Both the position numbers and the translations under genes were made by a program. Shown here in pieces: positions 1-6,647 of a DNA stretch of 34,936 bases. The stretch's first letter is position 1. The number at the start of each line of letters is the position of its first letter. The DNA lies in NCBI GenBank assembly GCA_017464245.1, contig JAFUDV010000049.1, forward strand, positions 1 to 34,936, given 5' to 3'. This stretch comes from Bacteroidales bacterium (GTDB lineage: Bacteria; Bacteroidota; Bacteroidia; Bacteroidales; UBA932). The notes under the pieces were generated by a model. The model ran no database searches, had not been told where the DNA came from, and was given only the letters and a program-made list of their open reading frames with translations.

Positions 1-711
1 GCGCAACAGCCAGGCCTGTCGCGAGGATCTGCGCTCCTCTGCGCGGCGGCCATTGTCTGTCGAGGATGTCCTGGAACAGAGTCGGAGGCTCGGGAGATCT
101 ACCGCACGGACGATCTCGTCGGCGAAGGACGTATTCAGGAAACGCTCATAGAAGAATGGGCGCGTATCACCGGGTGCTGGTTCGACGATGCCCGGCTGTA
201 TTTGTCCTCTCTTTCGCATGCCTATGACTTCGGCACGGAGAGTACCGTCTTTTTCGATGTAGACCAGCGCTTGGTCCGCAAATTCATTACCCTGAAGCAC
301 TACAATGTTCTGCGGCTGGCTTTGGATCGGATCATCATCCACAACGCCATTTTCCCGGATGATTACATGAAGGTAATCGGTTTCGGCCGAGATGAGGAAA
401 CCCGCTTCGGAGTTTTAATCGAACAACCGTATGTCGAAGGTGTCCCCGTCCCAGAGACAGAAAGGATGGACTTCATGCACAAACTGGGATTCGAAGACGC
501 CGGCGAAGACTTCGGTATGCACTTGAATTACCGGACGGACAATCTCTATATTGGTGATTTGAACGAGTATAATCTCTTGAAAGGCGAATCCGGGATTCAT
601 GTTTTCGATTGCGATTGCCGCCTGAATGTCCCGACGCTCGGATGTAATGGCTCGTGGCAGATTCCGGTGCCTTTGATAGACTTCTCAAAACCCTGCTATT
701 TCTCAAGGTAA
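1..711 (+). pseudogene. polyvalent-protein kinase domain, 3' part, probably frameshifted
   Basis: The reading frame is open from the window edge to TAA at 709-711. Family features seen are a VRKF segment that could hold the ATP-binding lysine, HNAIFPDDYMKVIGF, VLIEQPYVEG, a DLNEYNLL segment like the HRD/catalytic loop, and VFDCDCRLN in place of DFG. I recognise this as the kinase domain found at the C-terminus of polyvalent proteins of Bacteroidetes conjugative elements and phages. Upstream of about position 94 the family-like sequence (NSQACREDLRSSARRPLSVE, then DVLEQSRRLG) is in the frame starting at position 2, which stops at 149-151. From about 94 on it is in the frame starting at position 1. 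This suggests a net one-base loss, so the gene is probably a decayed remnant, although a sequencing error is possible. The N-terminal part lies outside the window. The TTG at 202 is unlikely to be a true start. Confidence 0.65.
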
Positions 712-1010
712 AGTGTGATCTGTCGTTTCAAGGTAAGTGAAGATGGGTATAGATTGCATCTGTTTTCAAGTGAAGTTGCTCCTCGTCTTCATCAGAATTC
801 ATCTTCCCATGGCTGTTGAATGACATCAATTTTTACTCCTATTTTACACCCGGTTTCATCTTCCATCTGTGTAAATATTTGACTATGAGTGATTTGTAAA
901 TACGAGTTATTCTCTCACCTACCGCACGAAAGAGATAGTTTCGAAAGAGGCTGTCTCTTTTCGTTGTTGACACAAGTGATTGAGTGATAGTGTGTTGTGA
1001 GCCCTAATAA
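712..1010. other. AT-richer intergenic DNA without a gene
   Basis: No credible coding frame is seen. The composition is visibly more AT-rich than the rest of the window. A short word, TCAAGGTAA, occurs at the kinase gene end and again just downstream. CATCTTCC occurs twice around 812-865. An imperfect inverted repeat (CGAAAGAGA at 927-935 with TCTCTTTTCG at 954-963) is present without a following T-run, so it is not a clear terminator. The stretch may be part of the same decayed mobile element as the kinase remnant. Confidence 0.5.
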
Positions 1011-1011
1011 C

Positions 1012-1103
1012 GTGCTCGTACCGGTCCAATGTCGGGACCGGTACGGGCATTTAGGGGCCGTTTTTCGCTTGTATGGGTCCCGCCGATGGACCTGTACGGG
1101 CAC
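1012..1103 (+). repeat. tandem pair of related hairpins (candidate structured RNA)
   Basis: Hairpin 1 pairs TGCTCGTACCGGTCC (1013-1027) with GGACCGGTACGGGCA (1035-1049): 15 pairs with one G-U wobble and a 7-nt loop. Hairpin 2 pairs GTATGGGTCC (1071-1080) with GGACCTGTAC (1088-1097): 10 pairs with two G-U wobbles and again a 7-nt loop. The stems share a core, and two differences turn C-G pairs into wobble pairs, so pairing is kept in RNA. The pair sits directly upstream of the first copy of the 226-bp repeat. The function is unknown. Confidence 0.55.
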
Positions 1104-1124
1104 CGGGATGACAATGTGGAAAGC

Positions 1125-1350
1125 GTACAAGTCTGACTTGTACAGGATTTCTTTTGCAGAACGGTGCTTTTGTGTACAAACCTCGCAGATTCGGCCGATA
1201 TCGACCCGATCCCGGAAGGTTTGAGCAGAAAATCCCGTCCAGAAGCGCCTCTACGTGTACAAACGAGATTTGTACATCGCGGCCAAAACTGCACCGGGCG
1301 AATTCACCTCTAAGACACCGGATTTGCACCTATCCCCGGTGTCAATGAAT
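1125..1350 (+). repeat. 226-bp non-coding repeat, copy A
   Basis: This segment aligns along its length with 1641-1868. The first 54 bases match at 42 positions without a gap. Conserved words include CTTTTGTGTACA, TTGAGCAGAAAA, TTGTACATCGCG and GTC(A/G)ATGAAT. It holds two palindromes with the same arm word: GTACAAGTC-T-GACTTGTAC at 1125-1143 and TGTACAAA-CGAGA-TTTGTACA at 1256-1276. No convincing protein is encoded. It could be a REP/MITE-like mobile repeat or a structured RNA. Confidence 0.7.
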
Positions 1351-1432
1351 AGGAGATTGTGAAGTAAAAATGGGAGGAGGCTGACCGCAGGGCTTGGACC
1401 TCAAAATCAGGATACCTGGGTGTACGGACGCA

Positions 1433-1585
1433 ATGCAAAACCGGCCCGCGGGACAACAAACTGATCTGAGTGAAACAGCCGTGTTTTTGTTGACAGCGAT
1501 ATTTACCGTCGCATTCTGCGTCTCGGTTTATTTGTTGATGCGGAAACGCTTCCCGAGTCTTTGCGCTTTCCTCTGTGGGAGATAA
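1433..1585 (+). CDS. possible 50-aa single-pass membrane peptide
   Basis: The frame from ATG 1433 would encode a peptide with one hydrophobic stretch (about residues 16-37, ETAVFLLTAIFTVAFCVSVY) followed by LLMRKRF, a plausible positive-inside anchor. It lies between the two repeat copies. There is no clear ribosome binding site, no close promoter box and no recognised family, so it may be a chance frame in intergenic DNA. Confidence 0.2.
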   Translation: MQNRPAGQQTDLSETAVFLLTAIFTVAFCVSVYLLMRKRFPSLCAFLCGR

Positions 1586-1640
1586 GAATGGGTATGACGT
1601 CGTAGCCGAAGAATTGTCCTTGTATATAAGGCCCGCCAGT

Positions 1641-1868
1641 GTTCAAGTCCGGCTTGTGCGGGAGATCGTTCGCAGAGCGGCCCTTTTGTGTACATGTCTC
1701 GAAGAATTCGCCCGATTCCCGCCCGGTTTCGGAGGACTTGAGCAGAAAACCTAGGCCGGAAGCATATCCCGGTGTACAAGCGAGACTTGTACATCGCGTT
1801 ACAGAACTCTGCCTGCCAAATCCACCTCGCAGTAACCGTACTTGCGCTGATTCCGGGTGTCGATGAAT
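1641..1868 (+). repeat. 226-bp non-coding repeat, copy B
   Basis: This is the diverged second copy of the element at 1125-1350, in the same orientation and 516 bp further on. Its second palindrome is TGTACAAG-CGAGA-CTTGTACA (1773-1793). Relative to copy A, the innermost A-T pair has become G-C, a compensatory change that keeps the stem. In the first palindrome (1641-1659) three bases differ: two leave G-U wobble pairs and one makes a mismatch. The retained pairing suggests that the folded form matters. Confidence 0.7.
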
Positions 1869-1910
1869 ATGAGAGAGGCACCGGTCCTTTTTCTTTTCCG
1901 GGAATTGCAT

Positions 1911-1918
1911 TAACTTTA
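1911..1918 (+). promoter_or_regulatory. -7-like promoter box
   Basis: TAACTTTA differs from the Bacteroidetes consensus TAnnTTTG at the last base only. It lies 48 bp before the ATG of the small lipoprotein gene. No good -33 element was found. Confidence 0.35.
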
Positions 1919-1966
1919 CGACCGGAAAGAAAGGGGCTGTTCCCGGTTTAACCAGTTCAACGTAAT

Positions 1967-2329
1967 ATGAAGCATCTTGTCGTTCCGGCCGTGGTCCTGG
2001 CCTTGCTGGCCGGTTCCTGCGGCTCCCGTGCCTCGAAGGGCGCGATCACAGAGGAAATGGCCTTCGAGGGGGTCAGCAATTACTGTCACGAGGCGGTTGA
2101 CTGGAGCGTGGCGGAGGAAAACCCTTCGCTGATGGAGCTGTCGATGGGCGAAGAAACGGACACCGAGTACCAGGTGGTTTTCCGCAGCTATACGGGGGCG
2201 CTGACCTATTTCCATGTGGACAAGGCCAGCGGCGTAACCCGGATGGAAGAGTATGTCCCGTTCCTCGATATCCGGAACGAGGCCGGAACCATCGACCTGT
2301 ACGATTATCTGGAAAAGAAAGCCGAGTAA
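1967..2329 (+). CDS. small hypothetical lipoprotein (120 aa)
   Basis: The N-terminus has a lipoprotein signal: MKHLVV, a hydrophobic core and the lipobox LAGSC with the lipid-bearing Cys at residue 18. The rest is acidic and soluble (EEMAFEGVSNYCHEAVDW near the start, LDIRNEAGTIDLYDYLEKKAE-like end). I do not recognise a characterised family; similar short lipoproteins are common in Bacteroidales. The ATG at 1967 is the only start that gives the complete signal peptide. It is probably anchored in the periplasm-facing or outer membrane. The same frame stays open for 42 codons after the TAA and encodes a hydrophobic tail (see the next entry). Confidence 0.75.
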   Translation: MKHLVVPAVVLALLAGSCGSRASKGAITEEMAFEGVSNYCHEAVDWSVAEENPSLMELSMGEETDTEYQVVFRSYTGALTYFHVDKASGVTRMEEYVPFLDIRNEAGTIDLYDYLEKKAE

Positions 2330-2336
2330 CCGCCTG

Positions 2337-2458
2337 ATGGACCTGAGAAAGAGACATTCCGTCAAGGCACGGCTGCGGGCTTTTACCATCTGGCAGGAAC
2401 TGGGGTACTGTCTCTGGTGGGCGTCGCGGCCTTCCTCGTCGCTTATTTCAGGCAATAG
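2337..2458 (+). pseudogene. possible frameshifted small membrane protein
   Basis: Eight bases after the lipoprotein stop, ATG 2337 opens a frame beginning MDLRKRHSVKARLRAFT, which looks like the basic start of a small inner-membrane protein. The matching hydrophobic end, GVLSLVGVAAFLVAYFRQ followed by TAG at 2456-2458, is in a different frame. That second frame is the one of the upstream lipoprotein gene. The two halves would join by a shift within about 2385-2405. It could be a small gene broken by a frameshift, a programmed shift, or a coincidence. Confidence 0.3.
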
Positions 2459-2461
2459 CGC

Positions 2462-4411
2462 CTATTCGAAGTAGTAGCCGTATCCGGCTTTCGTGTGGAG
2501 ACGTTCCGCCAGCGGGCCCAGCTTGGCCCGGATGCGGCGGATGTTCACGTCCACGACGCGCTCGCCCACGATCACGTCCTTGGGCCAGACCAGGTCCAGC
2601 AGTTCACTGCGGGAGTACACGTGGCCCGGATTGGACGTAAAGAGGCTCAGGAGTTCGAATTCGGTCCGGGTCAGGTCCAGGGGCGTCCCGTCGATGGTCG
2701 CGGCCTTCTGGACGACGTCGATCCGGAGGGCGCCGGATTCGGGCACGCCGTCGCGCTTCCCCAGCTTGGCCTCCACCACGTTGATGACATAGTCGCCGCA
2801 TTTCTCGCACTCGCGGACCAGGTCGATGAAGATGGTGCCCACGGCGAAGCTGTACACGCCTTCATCGACATCTTCCGTGTTCCGGGTCCTGAGGGTGTTG
2901 CGGAGGGCGTCGATACGGTTCTCGAAGTCCTGCGACGTCTCGTATTCCCCGTCGCCCCGGAGAACGGCCTCCATGCTGCCCATGGCACCGTCCAGGAGCG
3001 TGAACATCTCGGCGATGCCCTGCTCCTGCTCCGCCGTGAACACGGCTTTCTGGCTGCGCTTGCGCTCCATGACGCGGGACAGGTTGAAGAGGCTGTCGCC
3101 GATGCTCTCCAGTTCGCTGACTTCCCGGAGCAGGCTGCGGACCTTCCGCTTGGTATCGTCGCTCAAGTGGGCGTTGCCCACCTGGGCGAGGTAGCCGCCG
3201 ATTTCGCTTTCCAGGCGGTCGCTCATTTCCTCCATCTCCTTGATCCGCTGGGCCTTCTTCGCGAAAGCGTCTCCGTCGGCCGTGGCGTAGAGTTCCCTGA
3301 CCTCGGTGAACATGCTCCGCATGCGCTCGGCAAAGAGCCCGGTCTCCTTCTGTGCCTGGAAGACGGCAAGTTCCGGGGTCTTCATGATGCCGCCCTGGAT
3401 GTACTTGAGCTTGAAGCCCTCGTCGCCGGCCTTCTGCGGGATCAGCTTGCTCACCACCTTCTCCAGCTGCGGGATGAACCAGATGAGGATGAGCGTGTTG
3501 GTGACGTTGAACATGGTGTGGAAGGTCGCCAGGACGAAGGACAGGCGGGCGGGGCTCTGGGCCGACGCCTGCGGGTCCACGCCCACCAGGTGGCAGGCCG
3601 CATTCACGAAGGGATAGAAGATGGCGAGCACCCAGAGCACGCCGAAGACATTGAATACCAGGTGCGCCAGGGCCGCCCTCCGGGCCTGCGTGTTGGCCGA
3701 CAGGGCCGCGATGTTGGCCGTGACGGTGGTGCCGATGTTCTCGCCCATCACCAGCGCGATGCCCTGGTAGATCGTGATGACGCCGCTGGTGCAAAGGACC
3801 ATCGTGATCGCCATCAGCGCGGCAGAGGACTGTGCGATGCAGGTCAGGATGCCGCCGATGAGGATGAACAGCAGGATGGTCCAGTAGCTTCCGGAGTCGA
3901 AGGAGGCGAAGAAGCCCACCACCCCTTCGTTCTCCGCGAGGTTCATGTCGCGGCCCGTGGCGTTGAGCGTGCCCAGGGCGAAGAACATGAACGCCAGACC
4001 GAAGAGGAAGTCGCCCAGATAACGCTGCTTCCGCATCTGGATCAGGATGATAGCGATCAGGAAAACGGGCCAGACCAGGTTGGCGATATTGAAGGAGAAG
4101 CCGGCCGACATGATCCAGGCCGACAGCGTCGTGCCGATATTGGCACCCATGATGACCGAGATGGCCTGCGACAGGCTCAAAAGCGCGGCATTCACGAAGG
4201 AAACCGTCATCAGGGTGGTGGCTGCGGAAGACTGGACCGCGACGCACACGAGCATACCGGTGAGTACGCCGGTGAAGCGGTTCGTCGTCATGGCGCCCAG
4301 GATGTGCCGGAGGCCCGGTCCCGCCATCTTCTGCAGGGCTTCGCTCATCACCTTCATGCCGTACATGAGAAGGGCGATGCAGCCAAGGAGTTTCAATACG
4401 GTGAGAATCAT
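2462..4411 (-). CDS. Na/Pi transporter-PhoU-winged-helix fusion
   Basis: A single 649-aa frame with three parts. Residues about 1-325 are a NptA/YjbB-type Na+/phosphate cotransporter with two inverted repeats, each bearing the family motifs: QSSAATT 60-66 with GANIGTT 89-95, and QSSAA 194-198 with GENIGTT 223-229. Residues about 345-550 are a helical PhoU domain (SDRLESEIGG, ELESIGDSLFNL, VRECEKCGDYV). Residues about 562-649 are an OmpR/PhoB winged helix: LDLTRTEFELLSLF, GHVYSRSELLDLVW, the recognition helix RVVDVNIRRIRAKLG, and the wing end TKAGYGYYFE. Transporter-PhoU fusions are known. The DNA-binding tail is the unusual addition, and I do not know of a described example. There is no receiver or kinase domain. 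The inferred role is to take up phosphate, sense flux through PhoU, and regulate promoters from the inner membrane. The phosphatase gene lies just upstream on the same strand. Confidence 0.93.
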   Translation of the reverse strand: MILTVLKLLGCIALLMYGMKVMSEALQKMAGPGLRHILGAMTTNRFTGVLTGMLVCVAVQSSAATTLMTVSFVNAALLSLSQAISVIMGANIGTTLSAWIMSAGFSFNIANLVWPVFLIAIILIQMRKQRYLGDFLFGLAFMFFALGTLNATGRDMNLAENEGVVGFFASFDSGSYWTILLFILIGGILTCIAQSSAALMAITMVLCTSGVITIYQGIALVMGENIGTTVTANIAALSANTQARRAALAHLVFNVFGVLWVLAIFYPFVNAACHLVGVDPQASAQSPARLSFVLATFHTMFNVTNTLILIWFIPQLEKVVSKLIPQKAGDEGFKLKYIQGGIMKTPELAVFQAQKETGLFAERMRSMFTEVRELYATADGDAFAKKAQRIKEMEEMSDRLESEIGGYLAQVGNAHLSDDTKRKVRSLLREVSELESIGDSLFNLSRVMERKRSQKAVFTAEQEQGIAEMFTLLDGAMGSMEAVLRGDGEYETSQDFENRIDALRNTLRTRNTEDVDEGVYSFAVGTIFIDLVRECEKCGDYVINVVEAKLGKRDGVPESGALRIDVVQKAATIDGTPLDLTRTEFELLSLFTSNPGHVYSRSELLDLVWPKDVIVGERVVDVNIRRIRAKLGPLAERLHTKAGYGYYFE

Positions 4412-4415
4412 GATA

Positions 4416-4446
4416 CAAAAATACTTTTCTTGCCGGTTCTGTGCAA
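4416..4446 (-). promoter_or_regulatory. promoter of the transporter-wHTH fusion gene, nearly leaderless
   Basis: On the minus strand TATTTTTG (4423-4416) is a perfect TAnnTTTG -7 box. A TTG (4446-4444) lies 20 bp upstream, at the spacing expected for a -33 element. Only 4 bases separate the -7 box from the ATG at 4411. The transcript should therefore begin at or very near the start codon. Confidence 0.65.
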
Positions 4447-4449
4447 TCC

Positions 4450-4461
4450 CCCGCGCGCGGG
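4450..4461. promoter_or_regulatory. perfect 12-bp GC palindrome next to the Pho-box-like repeat
   Basis: CCCGCGCGCGGG is a perfect palindrome lying exactly between the direct repeat (4462-4479) and the -33 element. It has no T-run on the minus strand, so it is a poor terminator for the phosphatase gene. It may be part of the operator or chance GC-rich sequence. Confidence 0.3.
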
Positions 4462-4479
4462 TTTAACAATATTTTAACA
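4462..4479 (-). promoter_or_regulatory. Pho-box-like direct repeat (7-4-7)
   Basis: TTTAACA-ATAT-TTTAACA reads as two identical 7-mers at an 11-bp period. PhoB/OmpR-type winged helices bind such head-to-tail repeats. The PhoP boxes of Bacillus subtilis are TTAACA-like hexamers about 11 bp apart, which this matches. It is centred about 59 bp upstream of the fusion gene's start codon, upstream of the -33 element, a position suited to activation. It follows the phosphatase stop codon. Binding by the adjacent winged-helix fusion is an inference. Confidence 0.6.
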
Positions 4480-4483
4480 CGGA

Positions 4484-5212
4484 TTACCGGCAGGAAGCCG
4501 TCAGGCGCCGGAATTCCTCCCGCGCCAGGGCGACCTGGGCCCGGTAGCGGAGACTGGTCTGCAGACGGGCGTAGCCGATGCAGGCGGCCGTGGCGCTGGC
4601 GTCTACGTCGCTCTGCCAGTGGCAGCCCGCGATGACGCGGCTCTCCCCGGAGACGAAGGCGCGGGCGAACAGCGCTTCAGCAGCCTTCGGGTTGATTTCC
4701 GAGAGCACCAGGGCGGCGCTCCAGGCACGGATCGTATGGCCGGAGGGGTAGGAGCCTTCCGTGGCCAGCCAGGCATCGTCCTGCGGGAAGATGGACGGCT
4801 CGTGGAAGCGGGCGTACGGGCGCATCCGGAAGTAATGGGCCTTGGGGCGGAAGCGGATCTGCTCGATGGTGGAGACCCCGTTGACGAAGGCACGGTAGAT
4901 TTCCGGTGTCTTCTCGGGGGAGATTTCCAGGCCGAAGGGCACGCTGTAGATGGTCCGGAGCGTGTCCAGGTCCCAGATGGCGTCGCGCTTGGCGACGGCC
5001 AGGCGCTCCGGGTCCAGCCGCTGCGTCTTCCCCCACATGTACCGCATGATGTCGTGCGTGAAAGCTTCTCCGATGGTGTCCGGCGGGGCAGGGAGGCACT
5101 GCACGAGGTCCGGAAGGTCCTCCTCGGCGAAATACAGTTCGACGGCGGGCTGGGCTTGGAGGAGGACGGCGCCGAGCAGCAGCGCGGACAGGGTGGAGAA
5201 GAGGGATTTCAT
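4484..5212 (-). CDS. class A non-specific acid phosphatase (PAP2 superfamily), secreted
   Basis: The protein has 242 aa with a signal peptide ending near LLQAQ (residues 17-21), so it should be periplasmic. The complete three-part PAP2 signature is present: K124-x6-R131-P132 (KAHYFRMRP), PSGH at 156-159 and SR-x5-H-x3-D at 191-202 (SRVIAGCHWQSD). His198 is the expected nucleophile and His159 the acid/base. The spacing and the secreted form match bacterial class A acid phosphatases (PhoN/PhoC type), which release Pi from many phosphomonoesters. The gene lies 72 bp upstream of the Na/Pi transporter fusion on the same strand, so released phosphate could be taken up by the neighbour. Confidence 0.93.
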   Translation of the reverse strand: MKSLFSTLSALLLGAVLLQAQPAVELYFAEEDLPDLVQCLPAPPDTIGEAFTHDIMRYMWGKTQRLDPERLAVAKRDAIWDLDTLRTIYSVPFGLEISPEKTPEIYRAFVNGVSTIEQIRFRPKAHYFRMRPYARFHEPSIFPQDDAWLATEGSYPSGHTIRAWSAALVLSEINPKAAEALFARAFVSGESRVIAGCHWQSDVDASATAACIGYARLQTSLRYRAQVALAREEFRRLTASCR

Positions 5213-5238
5213 GACGCTTCGCTAAGGTTTTCTTGCCG

Positions 5239-5246
5239 CAAAAGTA
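5239..5246 (-). promoter_or_regulatory. -7 promoter box of the acid phosphatase gene
   Basis: TACTTTTG on the minus strand is a perfect TAnnTTTG match. It ends 26 bp before the ATG at 5212. No TTAACA repeat was found near it, unlike the downstream fusion gene. Confidence 0.55.
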
Positions 5247-5299
5247 CAGATTCCGGTGCGAATTATCAAACGAGGCGTCCCCATTTTCAGAAAAAAGGT

Positions 5300-5307
5300 T
5301 ATCTTCG
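5300..5307 (+). promoter_or_regulatory. -7-like box of the serine hydrolase gene, nearly leaderless
   Basis: TATCTTCG fits TAnnTTTG except for one base and ends 5 bp before ATG 5313. It is divergent from the phosphatase promoter in the same 100-bp gap. Confidence 0.45.
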
Positions 5308-5312
5308 CATCC

Positions 5313-6641
5313 ATGAGTGCGAAAGCGAAACGGATCCTGTACGGCGTGCTGGCCGTGGTGCTGGCGGCCGTCATCGGCGGCTGCCTCTATCTGAACAGCC
5401 TGATGCCCATCATTACCGGCTATGCTGCCAAGAACCTGGCCTCGGCCGTCTTCGTTTCCGGCCGGGAGGCGGCCGACGTGGAGGCCCTGGACCTGCATTT
5501 CTCCTTCATCCAATACACGCGGAACACGGTGGACTATGAGAATCGTACGGTCACGAGCCGCTTCCTGTGGGCCAAGTCCACGGCGGTCTTCCGGGAAGGC
5601 TGGGGCGTGACCCTTCTCCGGGGAAAGACGGTGGAGCAGCTGAAAGCGGATCGGTTCCCGCTGCCGCCCGCCGAAAGGATCGCGGAGCGGCTCCAGACCG
5701 GGGATTCCGCGCTGCGGGCACGTCTGGATCCCATCGCCAGGGCCGTCGTGGACGACCATGCCTACAACGGCACCGCCTTCGCCTTCGTCGTGCTCCACAA
5801 GGGCGCCGTCGTCGCGGAACACTACGGAAAGGGCATCACGGCGGAGACGCCGCTCCTGAGCTGGAGCATGGGCAAGTCCTTCGTCAACGCCCTCGCCGGC
5901 ATCATGGCCCGGGACAGCCTCGTGGACATCCATGCCCCCATGGACATTCCCGAATGGCAGGCCGACGGCCGCAAGGACATCACCCTCAATGACCTCCTGC
6001 AGATGCAGGGCGGTCTCGAATGGAACGAGGACTACGGCAACCGTTCCGACGTGAACCTCATGCTGCACCGGGAGCAGGACATGGGCCGGTTCGCCCTCCT
6101 GAAACCCCTGGAGCGCAAGCCCGGTACCCACTGGTATTATTCCAGCGGCAGCACCAATATCGTGATGCGTTACCTCCGCGGGAGATTCCCGTCCGACACC
6201 GCGTTCCTGTCCTATATCCGCGAGCGGCTGTTCATGCCGCTGGGCATCTGGAACGCCTGCTTCGAGCCCGACATGAGCGGCACGCCGGTGGGCTCGTCCT
6301 ACCTGTATGTCACGGCGCGCGACTTCGCCCGCTTCGGGGAGATGTATCTGGAAGACGGCTGCGTGGAAGGGGAGAGGATCCTCCCGGAAGGGTGGGTGGA
6401 ATATACCTCCACCCCGGCCTCCGACAGCCAGGGTTGCTACGGCGCCTTCTTCTGGCTGAACCGGGGGCACACCTTCCCCGATGTCCCGGAGGACATGTTC
6501 TCCTGCCAGGGTCACGACGGACAGGAAATCATCATCATCCCCTCGAAGGACCTGGTGGCGGTCTTTCTCGGCTATTCCCCCAAGCCCGGACGCGTCATGG
6601 ACTTCAACGGGGTCATCCGGGATGTCCTGGCGGAGTTGTAA
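5313..6641 (+). CDS. membrane-anchored serine hydrolase, class C beta-lactamase family
   Basis: From ATG 5313 the protein has 442 aa. An N-terminal membrane anchor (residues 8-28) places the catalytic part in the periplasm. Family motifs are the SxxK tetrad S185-M-G-K188 (LLSWSMGKSF), the tyrosine motif Y276-S-S (WYYSSGSTN) and an HDG triad at 401-403 (GHDGQEI) in place of KTG. This is the serine beta-lactamase/D-aminopeptidase/esterase fold (Pfam Beta-lactamase), and such proteins usually act on peptides or esters and seldom confer resistance. I chose ATG 5313 because the upstream TTG at 5256 would lie before the promoter box. The gene is divergent from the phosphatase and ends 6 bp from the convergent transporter gene. 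Confidence 0.88.
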   Translation: MSAKAKRILYGVLAVVLAAVIGGCLYLNSLMPIITGYAAKNLASAVFVSGREAADVEALDLHFSFIQYTRNTVDYENRTVTSRFLWAKSTAVFREGWGVTLLRGKTVEQLKADRFPLPPAERIAERLQTGDSALRARLDPIARAVVDDHAYNGTAFAFVVLHKGAVVAEHYGKGITAETPLLSWSMGKSFVNALAGIMARDSLVDIHAPMDIPEWQADGRKDITLNDLLQMQGGLEWNEDYGNRSDVNLMLHREQDMGRFALLKPLERKPGTHWYYSSGSTNIVMRYLRGRFPSDTAFLSYIRERLFMPLGIWNACFEPDMSGTPVGSSYLYVTARDFARFGEMYLEDGCVEGERILPEGWVEYTSTPASDSQGCYGAFFWLNRGHTFPDVPEDMFSCQGHDGQEIIIIPSKDLVAVFLGYSPKPGRVMDFNGVIRDVLAEL

Positions 6642-6647
6642 ATTCGG

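Noticed and set aside
927-963. Insertion-sequence end or terminator (CGAAAGAGA / TCTCTTTTCG)
   Set aside because: No transposase gene or partner repeat is seen, and the stem lacks a terminator T-run.
1639-1662. T-arm-like GTTCAAGTC suggesting a tRNA or attachment site
   Set aside because: The flanking bases do not form a T-stem and there is no acceptor stem or anticodon arm; the word belongs to the repeat palindrome.
4450-4461. GC palindrome as rho-independent terminator of the phosphatase gene
   Set aside because: No T-run follows on the minus strand, so it is listed only as a possible operator element.
2495-4477. 660-codon open frame opposite the transporter fusion gene
   Set aside because: It mirrors the codon use of the real gene in GC-rich DNA, is full of low-complexity His/Glu/Gly sequence, and resembles no protein family.
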